Shown here: positions 45,201-56,290 of the stretch, piece after piece
How positions within the stretch are numbered: the first letter of the stretch is position 1
How the letters are laid out: every line of letters starts with the position of its first letter
Assembly (NCBI GenBank): GCA_905178155.1
Contig: CAJINV010000017.1
Location: forward strand, 1-64,000
Reading direction: 5' to 3'
Origin: Amoebophrya sp. A120
Lineage: Eukaryota; Sar; Dinophyceae; Syndiniales; Amoebophryaceae
Length of the DNA: 64,000 nt
Position numbers and translations under genes: made by a program
Notes under the pieces: model-generated
The model's database searches: none
What the model was told of the DNA's origin: nothing
Seen by the model: only the letters and a program-made list of their open reading frames with translations

Positions 45201-48200
45201 CAGCGTCACAGAGACTGAGTCACTTCGAAGAGTGGTACGTGAACCAAGCGCTGCGAGCGAGCGGAACGCAGTTCTTCCCCTCGTCTTCCGGTCCATCTGT
45301 GGCACAGAGAAATCGTCTTGAAAACGCCACCACAGGAGGAGAAGAGACGACCGGCGAAGACTCTTTCTTCTTCACAGGCTTAACCACGTCTGGACATCAT
45401 CATTATCACGCAAATACGTACGCACTGAAGCCTGACTGGGATTTCTCGCCGAAGAACGACAGCCAAAAGCGGTTTGATTACGGCAACAAAACGCATCCGG
45501 ACTATTTGGATTTGAAGGACGCAATTGCTCATGCAGCTAATACGCAGCCAGATGTTCTTGCAGGTTGGAACAACGGCGATGCTCATGATGAGCCAGTGGG
45601 ATCTTGCTCTAGTCATGCGGTTCTGGTCACGAGGCAATCATCCCACAATTTTAGCGTTCCCGGAAGTGCTGCAGTGGCCGGCGGGGGAGCACTGATAAAC
45701 AAGACAACCACCAGCGCCAACATCAGCAACATCAAAGCCGCCAACCCCTCTTCGAAAAAATCCGCGCCGGGCTCTCCCCGCTCCGCTCTTAGCCGGAACC
45801 ACTCCGGGGCGTTTTTTCCGACTTACTTCGACAATTTTGAGGACCGAGCCCCGTACGAAACGGGACTGATCCAGCACTCGGTTTCGCGGAGGAAAGCGAT
45901 TTTGAATGCGCTGGAAGATTTGATGAAAGTGAGTGCGTTCTTCGGAACAGTGCCTGTAGCCGGCGCGTCGACTACGTCTACAAGTAGAGCATCACCTTTC
46001 GCTGGATCATCTTCCGGATATGCTGGCGCAGGGCTCGGCGACACAAACAGCACGAAAGGTGGAGGTGCGACGATGATCAACCCTAGTACAACTACATCAT
46101 CATCTCGGTTCCTGTTCGATTTGAACGGCAAAACTATTCCAGATCTGTACCAAATGCTGCTACAAGACGAGCAAATCCACGCGGCGTATTTTGCTTTGCC
46201 GTTGTGCCTGTTCCGGGGACTCTCCGTCTCGCCGTTTGCCTCCGCGACATCAGCGAGCAGCTTTGGCGCTACGGGTGCGACGAGAGCGATAGCACAGAAT
46301 CTTTGGAAAATGAGGAATAAAACCACGAGCAGTCCGGCGGTCGCGACAGCTACAACGCGCCAACAGCTGCAGCTCCGAGCAGCGCCAGCAGTAGTACATG
46401 CGACCAGCAGAACTAGCAAGGCGAACTCGTCCGACATAAGAATCGGGCGCAAGTTGATTTTGATGCAGTGCCTCACGGAGTTGAAGCTTCCCGGCCTGAT
46501 TCCGGATTTTGAATGTTGGCAATCGTTGGCCAAGGATCTCACCCGGGTCTGTGTGCAGCAGTGGGTGAGTAACATGTTTTTCCCGAGGAGTAAGAGTGGA
46601 ACAATAGCAGGATCTAGTGCTAGTATGATACTGACGGAACTTCTTCCCAATTCGCCGACAATTACAATCGACGCCAGCCGCAATCAACTTGGCAAGCAAG
46701 CGGTCTTCGCTCGGGAACAGGAGAAAAACCGTGGGTTTCTGCTGCAACAGGTCGAAACTTTCTCGCCGGCGAAAGGTCCGGTGAAAGTGAAGGAGGTTCT
46801 TGCGGCCGCCGTGAGAGGTGGACAACGACTGACGGATGGACCACCTCATCTCCCCGCTGCTGCTGAAACACAAGAATCCCGCAACCAGTTTCGTTTCGTG
46901 CCACAATTACGAACGTACAGCGCAAACCACCAAGCGAGAACCCGTCCGGCCGCGGCGCGGGGGGCTGCAGGGGCAGCAGCTCCACCTGTGTCGACGGCCT
47001 TGTCTTTGCCAGGAAGTGGGTGTGCGAAGGCAGCTGCAGCAATGCCTCCAAAGGACTGTACTACAGCTGTAGACGACGGAAATAACCAGATGTCCAGCAA
47101 AAGAACGAAGCTCGAAGCGGTGAGTGCGAATCTGCAAGACGGTGATATTTTCCGGCTGATCCATCCAAAGCTTCTTTCGCGTGGTGTGCAAAAAACTGCG
47201 ATTCAAATTATCGACCTGTCGCGGATATGCATTGCAAATATGTTGTCTGGGTCTGGAGCTGGACGAAGACTGCGAGATTCGTCATGCGTGTCTCGCATGA
47301 CTCTCGGCTCTGTGTTGCGTGGCCACGAACAGCTCCTCTTGCCTGTCATGCAAGGACGCAGCTTCTATGCTGAATACGCAACACAGCGCGACGAAAAAAC
47401 CTGTCATGCTTGGCCGTGTATTACAGAGTGCTTAGCATTCACTGATTTGCATCACAACTTTTCAGGCCTGGACTTCATGTTTGCAATGCATAAGGGAACA
47501 AAATCGGTCCGAAAGGCGCGAAGGTGTTAGCAGACGGAATAAATCCGGTGGTGGTCGAAGAAGTAAATCTGGATCACAATCTCGTTCAAGCAAAGGGCGT
47601 AGAGGCGATTTTGGCAAAGTTTTGCACTATTGCAAGTAGGAGCAAGCGCGGCACTGTTGCTGCGAAGAGAATTGTTCTCTCGTTCCAAAACAACAGACTG
47701 CAACATCCAATAGCCTGCGTTTTTGAGGCGTTTTTAGAACAGCTATTGAGCAGTGCTGCGAGTTGTACTACTAGCGCTGATACGGATCTCAATGGAACGA
47801 ATAGGAACTACGTGAAGAAAACTACTTACGCAAAAACGCACGTCGCTGCAAAAGGTGAAACGACAAACACTATAAGTCGACAAGCTAGCGGGTCGACTAT
47901 GAAATACTTGTATCAAATAGATTTTTCCAACAATTGTATGATATCGGAGGGCGATGTTTTTCGTATGATTAATCTGCTCTTTCAAGAGCGAAACCTCCGT
48001 ACGAGTGTGTCCCTTAGTCTCGAAGGATGTATAGGAGGTGATGGAACGATAACATCGAAGTCACGCAAACTAGAAGCCAAAAATCCGTTTTATTCCACAT
48101 CTAACGATAGCATTGGCATCAAAGGTAGAGACGGCGAAAAGAAAATCGCAGCGATCCGAGAGTTGCTAGAAATACTGAGCAAAAAGTATGACGAAGAAAA

Positions 48201-48249
48201 TTTTTGGAAAAGATACGGGATCAACATGAGGTCGCGAGTGACAGTCTGA
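42287..48249 (+). CDS. Giant leucine-rich-repeat protein (ribonuclease-inhibitor-type repeats)
   Basis: Two exons, 42287-47225 and 47498-48249, 1,896 residues. The open frame begins upstream at 42131, but the first in-frame ATG is 42287 (MPPGSTISSTQ). LRRs of the longer RI/NOD type are scattered through it: KIHLNLSDNGLDTIAKLATT, HIEYLDLSRNNWSQHGLDRQ, LVELNLSGCSLSGGFFRQLC, LRKLDLSYNRN, FRKLSLNDCNLQDGGCALLA, LEELELQKNGISEIGLRNLL, QIIDLSRNKIGPKGAKVLAD, VEEVNLDHNLVQAKGVEAIL and YQIDFSNNCMISEGDVFRMI. Long low-complexity Ser/Thr/Ala inserts separate the repeats, typical of protist proteins. No signal peptide, kinase, NACHT or membrane segment was seen, so a cytosolic scaffold is likely. The sole intron is an introner that splits one repeat at LSR/NKIG. 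A 4.9-kb first exon with no other intron contrasts with its intron-rich neighbours. Confidence 0.8.
47226..47492. mobile_element. Introner element in giant LRR gene (267 bp), diverged
   Basis: Inverted ends TATGCATTGCAAATATGTTG and the complement ending CATGTTTGCAATGCATA. Flanks GCGGA and AGGGA match at three of five positions. A left TTGTCTGGGTCTGGAG and a right CAGGCCTGGACTT-like end place it as an old member of the TGTCTGGGTCTGGAA subfamily. Removal restores DLSRNKIGPKG. An AG is available on the right (ATAAG/GG), but the matching left border is GG. It contains three GTCATGC words and GCATCACAAC. Confidence 0.82.
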
Positions 48250-49177
48250 GTTTTTGCTAATAGCGCAATTCCCTAGAATCGAATCACAGAAACAAGTTGA
48301 CAAAATTGCAAACATGTTCGTGTTGAGTTGACATTGGAGAAAAGCCACTAGACGGCACTATCAACGGTGAAAAATTTTTGAAACAGTTTCAGAGCGTAAA
48401 GCTACGGGACGCCGTAGCCTCAAAAATTGATGAGGTCAACAATTGATCTATCTCCCGATTGAGGAGACATGCTGGTGGAAAAGTGTTCGCATGATCCCTC
48501 AGAATAGCATGTATTGTCAAATTATAGATAGTACAGAATTAGGGCGAAAAAAATCACAATCACGCCTGCACATAGTATGTCGAAATGATTTATCCCGAGA
48601 GCATGGCTGTTTACAGCCTCCACGAGAAAAACGAGTGCATTCCGCATGATATTCATTTATGCGGCTCCGAATTTATTACAAAGATCTTTTCCAAAATCCA
48701 AAACGGTCTGGAGCAATGGAGGCAAAGCTTGCAAATGGAGATTTCGTCAAAGTGAAACATCAAAGTGTAGTTTTTTTTTGTTAAGTGCAGGCCGTCTTTT
48801 TTTTTCGACTCCGCAGCAATCTGTTTCACTTTTTTTGGAAAGTCCTATCTTCAGTTTCACTCTTGTGTAGTCTGAATTAGAAAAGCACCGAGCTGGAGGA
48901 CTTTCTTTTTTACTGAAGCGACGACACCATTTCCACAAAAAATTTGAGTTTATGTTTATCGCAATTGAATGCCAGCACAAAGAACAACCCAAGAACATCA
49001 AGACAACATCATAGGCAATTTCTCAATTTTTTTCCCCATTCCACAATCCCCAAAAAGATTCACCTTCTTCAAGACCGTGGCGCACTCTTGAAGTAGCATA
49101 CGAATTTGGATATAGTACAAATACGGCTCTTGTTGATCAAGCTTTGATCACGGGCTCATTTCCACATCTCGCCTAGC
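48250..49177. other. Intergenic region, 0.9 kb
   Basis: AT-rich with T-runs near 48770-48830. No gene or repeat recognised. Confidence 0.5.
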
Positions 49178-52100
49178 ATGACCGACATAACCGACGAGGC
49201 TGCGTATTACGCTAACCTGGCCGAGGAGGACGATGAGGACGAGGAGGAAGAGCAGCAAGCCCCAGAGCCAGCAGCCAAAAAGCAGAAAACCACAACAAAT
49301 GACACTAGCAGTAGCTCAACGGCAACAGGAGCGGCGGCAAAGTCAATAGCAAATAACGAAGCAGGCACTTCTGCTGCCGGTGCACCAAATGCCGCAGACG
49401 GAACAACCACCGGCGCTACTACAACTGGGTCGGCGAAGAGTGGTAAGCCAAAGACACCAGCGACTGGCCCAGTAGACAGCAAGGCACCTCCTGGAGAACA
49501 AGGAGGACCTCCACCTCAAACTGGTCCTGGGGGGAAGACAGAAGGTGAGAAAGAAGAGAAGGAGGTAACGCCGAATGACGAGGAGAAGCTGGATCTTCAA
49601 GCCCCAGAGCCCGATACTTCGCACGGGGCGCACAACAACTGGGATGTGCGATGTGTGGTCGTGAGGCAAGGTATGCATTTTTTTTGACAGGAGCTCTCGT
49701 GGTCGACGAGGGAGGGCGATGGGTCCCGCGGTTACGGCATAAGTTTTAGTACCACAGCATTTAGGAATTGATTCTCACAACTCCGAAGTCTGTTTAAGTT
49801 TATCTGCAACTACTGCAGCATGTTCATCGTGGCGTTTGCTCTTGCGTGCCATTGTCAACGGTCTCTTTCAAACCAAAAATCAGGCCAATTGATGCTGGAG
49901 CTGCAGCGCCGAGAGCCTCCCCTTTCAAACGACAACCTGATCCGGTTCTCGGACTGGCTGTCGAAGCAGCTGCCGAAAATCATCGAGTCATTTCCCTACG
50001 TAAGGAAATCCGGGTGTGTGGTCGACCTGTCTGACAACACCATCGGTCCGCAGGGTCTGGATAGGCTTCTCAACGTCCTCAGGGACCACAAAGTGCCCTG
50101 TAATACGCTCAAGGTATGTATTTTTTGGACACAGTGAGCTGCTGGTACTTATTGGTTCTTTGTTCACTTTAGAAGTTTATTTCCGTAGAAGAATCGAATT
50201 CGAAAAACGAACATGAAAAGAATATTGTCGACAAACTCAAACAAACAGGCCTACAGAAATTGTCTCGACGACAGCATAGTCGACACCATGGTCGAGTACT
50301 TTTACACGCAGCCTAACGGGAACGCGATTCAGTCGATACACATGTCGCACAACCGCATCACCGATACAGGCTGCCTGAGACTACTAGAAGCGGCGTGCAA
50401 ATGCGAACAGTATAAATTGCTAGTGGTTTTTTTAGTTGCAGTGGTGGAGGTCAATCAAAAATCGCAGCTAGTATATATAGATGTCGTTACGCATACTCAA
50501 TTTGATTTCTTCCTGTGGCTGCGCTACGTTCATCGCCAATGATTTTTCCATAAAATTTCCGATGAAATGAAAACCAGCTATCCCCGGCACATCGGCGAGT
50601 CCCTGCACCCATTGTGGCTGCGTCTGGAGTGCAACGCGATCGAGAACCCAACGAAGTGCATCGTGAAAATGGGCGAGGATCCAAAAAACCGGGTGTGTTT
50701 GATGCAGGACGGGCAGTGCAGTCAGAAGCACTGTGACCACTGGAACGTGCACGTGCAGCTGCCCCACTTTGTGAACCAAGACGCGAAGAACGAGCACCGG
50801 GCCTACGAGCACGGGGAATACGACAAAAACGTCAATAATGAGCAACTTTTGGCCCACGTCTTCGCGGGCGCAAACGCAGCGGCCGGGAATAGCGAAGCGG
50901 TCACGCCGGCAAACAACGGTGGAGCAGCAAATAGCAGAGCAAAGTATGATTTGGATTTGCGCTACTCTAGTTCATGCTCGACATCATGGCCAAGCTCCTT
51001 ATAACTGTATGCGAATTTCTCTGGGAGTATTCCGATGTGTTGGCATCACACAAAAGTTTGAATCTTGACGTATTGGAAGAAGAAAATCTACACAAAAACT
51101 ACAGGTCACCTGCACCTACCGGCGCAGACTTCGATCCAAAAATGAAGGAAGAGCTGGTTCTTCTTGCGAAGGGCATCCAGAAGGGGCTTATCGAGAAAGG
51201 TAGAGATAAGCCTCGTTGTTCAGGATTGAAGTTGAAAATGAGATTTAAATCCACCACCACTGTTGAGCTGTTAGTTTCATACATGAAGAAAAAGGTGCAA
51301 CAAGAATGACAACGTTTACCCTATCTATCACCCACCACTCCCAGGTCAAGGCAAGGCAGCCATGGTCCAATTGATCCAGCGAGCGAAAGGCATCAGCAAC
51401 AAAAACGGCCCGCAGAACGGCATGGGAGGCAGCGCTTCGCCCTCAAGATCCATGCCCATGCCACCAATGCCCGGGGAGTTTAACAACCAGAAGGGCGGCT
51501 CTTCCGGTAGTAATTGGAACTCGGGAAAGCAACAGTCCTACGGCAAGAACGACGGCTCCGGTGGGAAATACGGCAAAGCGGGGAAGGGAAAAGGCGGCTA
51601 CGACAATTACAACAGCTATGGGAAGTCCAACGGCTACAACAGCAGAAACAGCTGGAACAACAGCAATTCCTATGGAAGTAGCCACCCGCTCAAAGGTGGG
51701 AAATCCTCCGGGTCCTTTGACAAGGAGGGGAGTCAGTACGGGGGCAAGAGCAGTCGGTCTGGGTATGATAAGTACGGTGGCGGAAATAAGGGCGGCAACA
51801 ACTCTTACGACCAGAACCGCTGGAGCAAGAACGGCGGCGGGTCCCATTGGGGCAGCAGCAGTGACAGAAACAGCGGCTACAACAACGGGTACAACAGCAA
51901 CTACAATTCCTACAGCAACCACGACAGGAATAGCTCCTACGGAGGGTCTTCCGCGCCCGCTGCGCCGCCGAAAAAAACGCAGGTGGACATCAGCTTTGGC
52001 AAAAATCAGGACCTCGGCTTTGAGTACAAAATGGAGCAGATAGACGAAATCGACACCGCGGTCGTCACGTATAGTTGTTGTTCTTTTGATACTGATTTTG

Positions 52101-52410
52101 ATATAAGTATTTCCCTTCGCTTGCTCAATAAAGAGTAGCGTGGGCCCTTTTGACCTTGATCATGACCCAGACATGTTCATATCAACGCAATCCTCCTGCC
52201 TTGCTGATTCAAATTCAATATGATGATGATCATCTTCAAATAAATTCCTACAGTGCCGTCACGAAAGGCTCCGAAGCGGACACGAAAGGCCTAGAGATCG
52301 GGTGGAAAATTTCCAGGATGAACGGTATGGATGTTTCCATGTTCTCCGCGGCGCAAATTACCGAACTTATCAAGGACAGGAAAAATTTGTCTGTGCGGTT
52401 CAAAGCGTGA
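49178..52410 (+). CDS. LRR - Gly/Asn/Ser-rich - PDZ protein
   Basis: Seven exons: 49178-49670, 49884-50113, 50249-50409, 50578-50899, 50971-51199, 51345-52068 and 52254-52410, 771 residues; all six junctions can be GT-AG and in phase. The 50900-50970 intron (71 bp) is the least certain. Order: acidic, then low-complexity Ala/Thr/Gly N-terminus; RI-type LRR units (GCVVDLSDNTIGPQGLDRLL, IQSIHMSHNRITDTGCLRLL, LHPLWLRLECNAIENPTK); a short Cys/His cluster (CLMQDGQCSQKHCDHW), perhaps metal-binding; a helical stretch; a 170-residue region rich in Gly, Asn, Ser and Tyr with KGGYDNYNSYGKSN-like units; and a C-terminal PDZ-like domain (VDISFGKNQDLGFEYK to ELIKDRKNLSVRFKA, with GWKISRMNG). The Gly/Asn/Tyr-rich part resembles phase-separating RNA-binding proteins by composition. 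Function unknown; a scaffold or granule role is inference. Confidence 0.72.
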
Positions 52411-54089
52411 CGATTTCGAAAAAACCTGTCCGTATTGGTGTACCAGCTCGCGCGCCGCTCTTCGGAGGTAGCTCAGGTCCGTGATGCTGTTTCCCACGAA
52501 GTTGCTCTGCGGGGAAATGAGATGACTTTGTATACCTGTCTTTATTTCAAAGAAAAAACCAAAAAGAAATTGAAAGCGTGAAATGAAAGTAGCCCGATGA
52601 AAGAGGTGAGTAAGTTCGAGATTGACCATATCAAAGAGATCTTTTTAGATCAGCGTTAGCGTTAGTTTACATTTTGCTGTAGGCACTGAGGAGTAAGATT
52701 GGGAGTAGTTCTTGAGGCGCATGATTACATCTCCCAGTTTTGAAGCATGACCTTGAAGAGCGGGAAAATTAGTAGGACAAAGGGGCATGGTTCATCATGA
52801 TGGGGCTAGCGACACTAGAGGCGCTGAAGTAGTAGAACTTGCGGGTGAGAAGCAGGTGCTTATTCAGTTTATATCAAATTAAGAAATTTCTGCACCTCGT
52901 CCGCTTGACTTTTCTTCTGCTCCTGTATCACCCCATTAGAATATGGAACTGGCTGTAGTAGTTTCAGTTTCTGTCATAGCGGCCAGCGAATAAAGGTATA
53001 GAGCGAGAATTACGGTTACCAACTTCCCCCCCCCGCTTTGTTCTGTTGGCATCGACGTCATTTGTTTTCCTCAGGGGTTGTATCAGGATAAGCAAAACGG
53101 TGCGCCGGCGTCCTAAAGAGGTTTTTCATTTTCGCATTTTGAAGAATATTTGATAGAGCGAAGTCACCCTGACGCTTTACACGTTTACCCAGCGAAGAAA
53201 AGATGATTTTGGTTCAAAGAAAAAAGACTCGCCTTTGATGATTCACTTCCCCGAAGAACGCATAGTGCTCTACCCCGCTGCCGATCTTTAGGTTTGTATC
53301 GCAAGAAGAGGACGAATCAAGAAAACTCCATGTCAATAAATTCACGAAGAAAGGACGAAAAATGCGGAGCGCAGCTTTGAGAAACTTCAGTTGCGACGTT
53401 TAGGTCGGTATATTGCTGCTCCTTCCTGTTCTTTTTCTTCCCTTCTAGAAGTAGATTTGCTGGCAGCGAGCCAACACAACAGATGAAATGAAGACGTTGA
53501 TCAACAAAGACTTAGAGCTCGTTCACATAGGTGTTGCAGATGACGATCGTCCTCCACCAAATGTAAATGGTAAAAAAATCCATATAATTCATCTGGAGGC
53601 ACCCATATCTTTCTGGTGTATAATCAAAGCTTTCCGATCCAACCACTCCACAACTACCCACACAGCAACGACAACAAAGGGAGCTGCGAGCAAATAGAAA
53701 TTATATCCAAAGGTTCTAAACCCGTTTGGTGAAAACGGATACGGTCTCGGAAGATCTCTTTCGCTTATATTAATCCTCGCTCAAATTCCAAATCTGAATC
53801 ATGTGCTCTCGTTCCTGTTCAAGAGCAAGAACCCGTCGCATCTTACTCCGTCTCCAAAAGGAGAGTTCACACCTCATGTGAAAAACCACTCACCGTCTGA
53901 AAAACCTTTGTGCAGTCGCGATAGGAGGTGTTGTAGGCTAAGGAATCCACGACCGAATGGTTTACGGGCACTGGTGTGAATTTCTTTGTGGACGACTGTA
54001 CCTAGGGCGCTGCTAAAAAATCTGAGATTTTCAAAGTGAAGTAGAGCCTTGTTTGTTTTCATCCACGTAAATGTGCGTTTTTCCCCACC
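52411..54089. other. Intergenic region, 1.7 kb
   Basis: One ATG-started frame of 69 codons at 53488-53697 (MKTLINKDLELVHIGVADDD) is possible but unsupported. Otherwise no feature recognised. A C-run lies near 53025. Confidence 0.4.
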
Positions 54090-56102
54090 ATGAATGAGCT
54101 TGAAGACTACAGTCCCGCTACCGACACGACCCAGCCAGAAACTCCAGTCAATTGTTCTGTAGGAGCTTCGACATCTCGAGAGGAACTACACCGACCAGGA
54201 GACACAACAAGAACAACTTCAGCTGTTCGTCCGTCGGATCGTAACACGTATCGACCCAGCGGCAACAACAAGACGTCGCTTCATTGGGTTTGGGACGCAG
54301 CGACAAACCGTTTTGTTCCAGTTCAAAAGCTGGCGCAACAGCAGAGGTCAAAAATATTGCTGAAACAGCAAGGGCCCCCGCGAGAAGCAGTAACGGAAGG
54401 AAAGAGTGCGGTTGGAGTTGTTGCCACGACATCCGCCTCTGCATCAAGTTCTGTGCCTGGCCGAAGATCTTCCAAGAAGCAGGCCGGGCTGGAGTTTATT
54501 TCGCAGCTTCAAAAAGAACAGCAGCAGCAGCACGAGCACGACAAGTTATTTACGACCAAGAAGAACCTGGGCTACGAGAAAGGTTTTGATCAGCCAGAAC
54601 GCTTCGCTCCTGTATTATTTCGGACGAGCTCCGCTCATAGCAACTACAGCGACGTGACGACTTTGCCCGGAGTACACGACCGCAGCTATAACGATTCGTC
54701 TTTCACATCATCAGCTCAAGATCCTTCTTGGAGCAGGTCCTCCGCCGCGCGTGCGTCTGCAGCTGAAGGGAGTCGAGTTGGAGAAAACCATTACCTGGAG
54801 AGGGAGACAAACGATTTCTACGAGGGTATTCTAGACCGAAGGTACGACCTTAGACAGGAAAAGTTACGAGAGGCGAAACTACAAGGATTTCACAACTGTA
54901 CTTCCACGTCGACCTTCTACCCGAATAAGCCTTCGTCAGCCCGCCCCGCTGGTGAGCTGCACAATTTGAATAATTCCACTGCGCCTGGTGATCTGAGCCG
55001 TGGAGTTTCTCGTCGTCGTGGCTACTACATAAGACAGAGCGACGGGTCATACGCTTTTTTTCTTTGTGAAGACAACGAAGATTTCGACTACAGTCCGCTG
55101 GATAGATCGGCACTGAACCACAAAACCATCTCGTCGGTGGCACGGGACTACAAAAATTACAACGGAGGAGGTCGGAGCTCCTTCGAGACCGCTACTAGAG
55201 AAAACCACTTCCCTGCACCCAGCACCACTGCTCGTCTTCGTGTGGACGAAACCACTTCCGACGACCACGACAAAAGCCAATCAGAGCTACCCTTCGCCAA
55301 CCAATCGACACCCGTCAGCAGAAGACGCTTCTCGTCCAGACCCAGCCGCGCTGCGCCAACGCCAACGCCAACCCGAGAAGAGCTCGAGCTAGAACATTAT
55401 CGTATCGCAGCAGAACGCAGACGGCACCAGAGGGGCCGCACCACGACAGCAAACCATAGAGACAGAACAGCAATAAACAACAATACGACCACCGCGAGTC
55501 AAAATCACAATCGGTTTCATCACCTCCGTCGCAATCGCACCACAGCCTACCGAGCAGGAGCGCGTCCTCCGACGAGGCAGGGCCGGAATAAAGTGAATAA
55601 AACCAACATCACACGACAAGCGGTTATTTTCGACCAGAAAAAGTACGAAAATTTGACGACCCAGCAGTTTTTCTACCAGTTCACGAAGGATTTCACCTAC
55701 TGCTGCTACTTTTACAGCATCGCGGCACTGAAGATCTTACTGTACTGCATCGTGCTGTTTCTGCTGGTGTTGAGCTTGATCCCGCGGGGGTACTACTTGT
55801 ACGTGTCTTTACTGGTTGTCAGTCTAGACAACGCCAGCACGGGCGGATTTGAGTATCACTGGGTGAAGCAGGCGAAAGACGAGTTTGTCGCGTCCGCGGG
55901 GGAAGAAATAACCGGCGTGCCGCAAACCTACAAACCGTTCGGCGGAGACCTACTTGCCAAACCGCTCCTGCCCGTACCGGAAATCGCGTTGACGTCGCGG
56001 TTGGAGGCGGCGGCCGGCTTGGGAAAAGAACACAGCATCGACTTGCGACACCAAAACCCGTGCTTTCGGTTCGGAAAGTGGGTGCCGTGTGTGAGGAATT
56101 AA
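54090..56102 (+). CDS. Unrecognised protein, disordered N-terminus, C-terminal membrane segment
   Basis: A single exon of 670 residues from ATG 54090 (MNELEDYSPATDTTQPETPV). The first 500 residues are low complexity, rich in Ser, Thr, Arg, Gln and Tyr, with basic clusters such as SRRRFSSRPSRAAPTPTPTR. At about 515-580 there is an ordered part: YENLTTQQFFYQFTKDFTYC followed by one long or two short membrane helices (IAALKILLYCIVLFLLVLSL, then YYLYVSLLVVSL). The tail (about 100 residues) contains GEEITGVPQTYKPFGGDLLA and ends CFRFGKWVPCVRN with two Cys. No family recognised. The large soluble N-terminal part and absent signal peptide suggest a tail-anchored or hairpin-inserted protein. Confidence 0.6.
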   Translation: MNELEDYSPATDTTQPETPVNCSVGASTSREELHRPGDTTRTTSAVRPSDRNTYRPSGNNKTSLHWVWDAATNRFVPVQKLAQQQRSKILLKQQGPPREAVTEGKSAVGVVATTSASASSSVPGRRSSKKQAGLEFISQLQKEQQQQHEHDKLFTTKKNLGYEKGFDQPERFAPVLFRTSSAHSNYSDVTTLPGVHDRSYNDSSFTSSAQDPSWSRSSAARASAAEGSRVGENHYLERETNDFYEGILDRRYDLRQEKLREAKLQGFHNCTSTSTFYPNKPSSARPAGELHNLNNSTAPGDLSRGVSRRRGYYIRQSDGSYAFFLCEDNEDFDYSPLDRSALNHKTISSVARDYKNYNGGGRSSFETATRENHFPAPSTTARLRVDETTSDDHDKSQSELPFANQSTPVSRRRFSSRPSRAAPTPTPTREELELEHYRIAAERRRHQRGRTTTANHRDRTAINNNTTTASQNHNRFHHLRRNRTTAYRAGARPPTRQGRNKVNKTNITRQAVIFDQKKYENLTTQQFFYQFTKDFTYCCYFYSIAALKILLYCIVLFLLVLSLIPRGYYLYVSLLVVSLDNASTGGFEYHWVKQAKDEFVASAGEEITGVPQTYKPFGGDLLAKPLLPVPEIALTSRLEAAAGLGKEHSIDLRHQNPCFRFGKWVPCVRN

Positions 56103-56290
56103 AGGAAACAAAAGACCTCAATTGAGATCTTTCGTAAAAATAGCGAGGACCACAGCGACACCATTCACTACATTTTTGGCAGCTGCGCCAGCATTGCTTT
56201 TTTTTGCAGCAGCCGCACCACGGCATCTTCAGGACGAACAAGCGACAAGACATAACCACTGCCACGACCTCCACACGACCCGCTATCACC

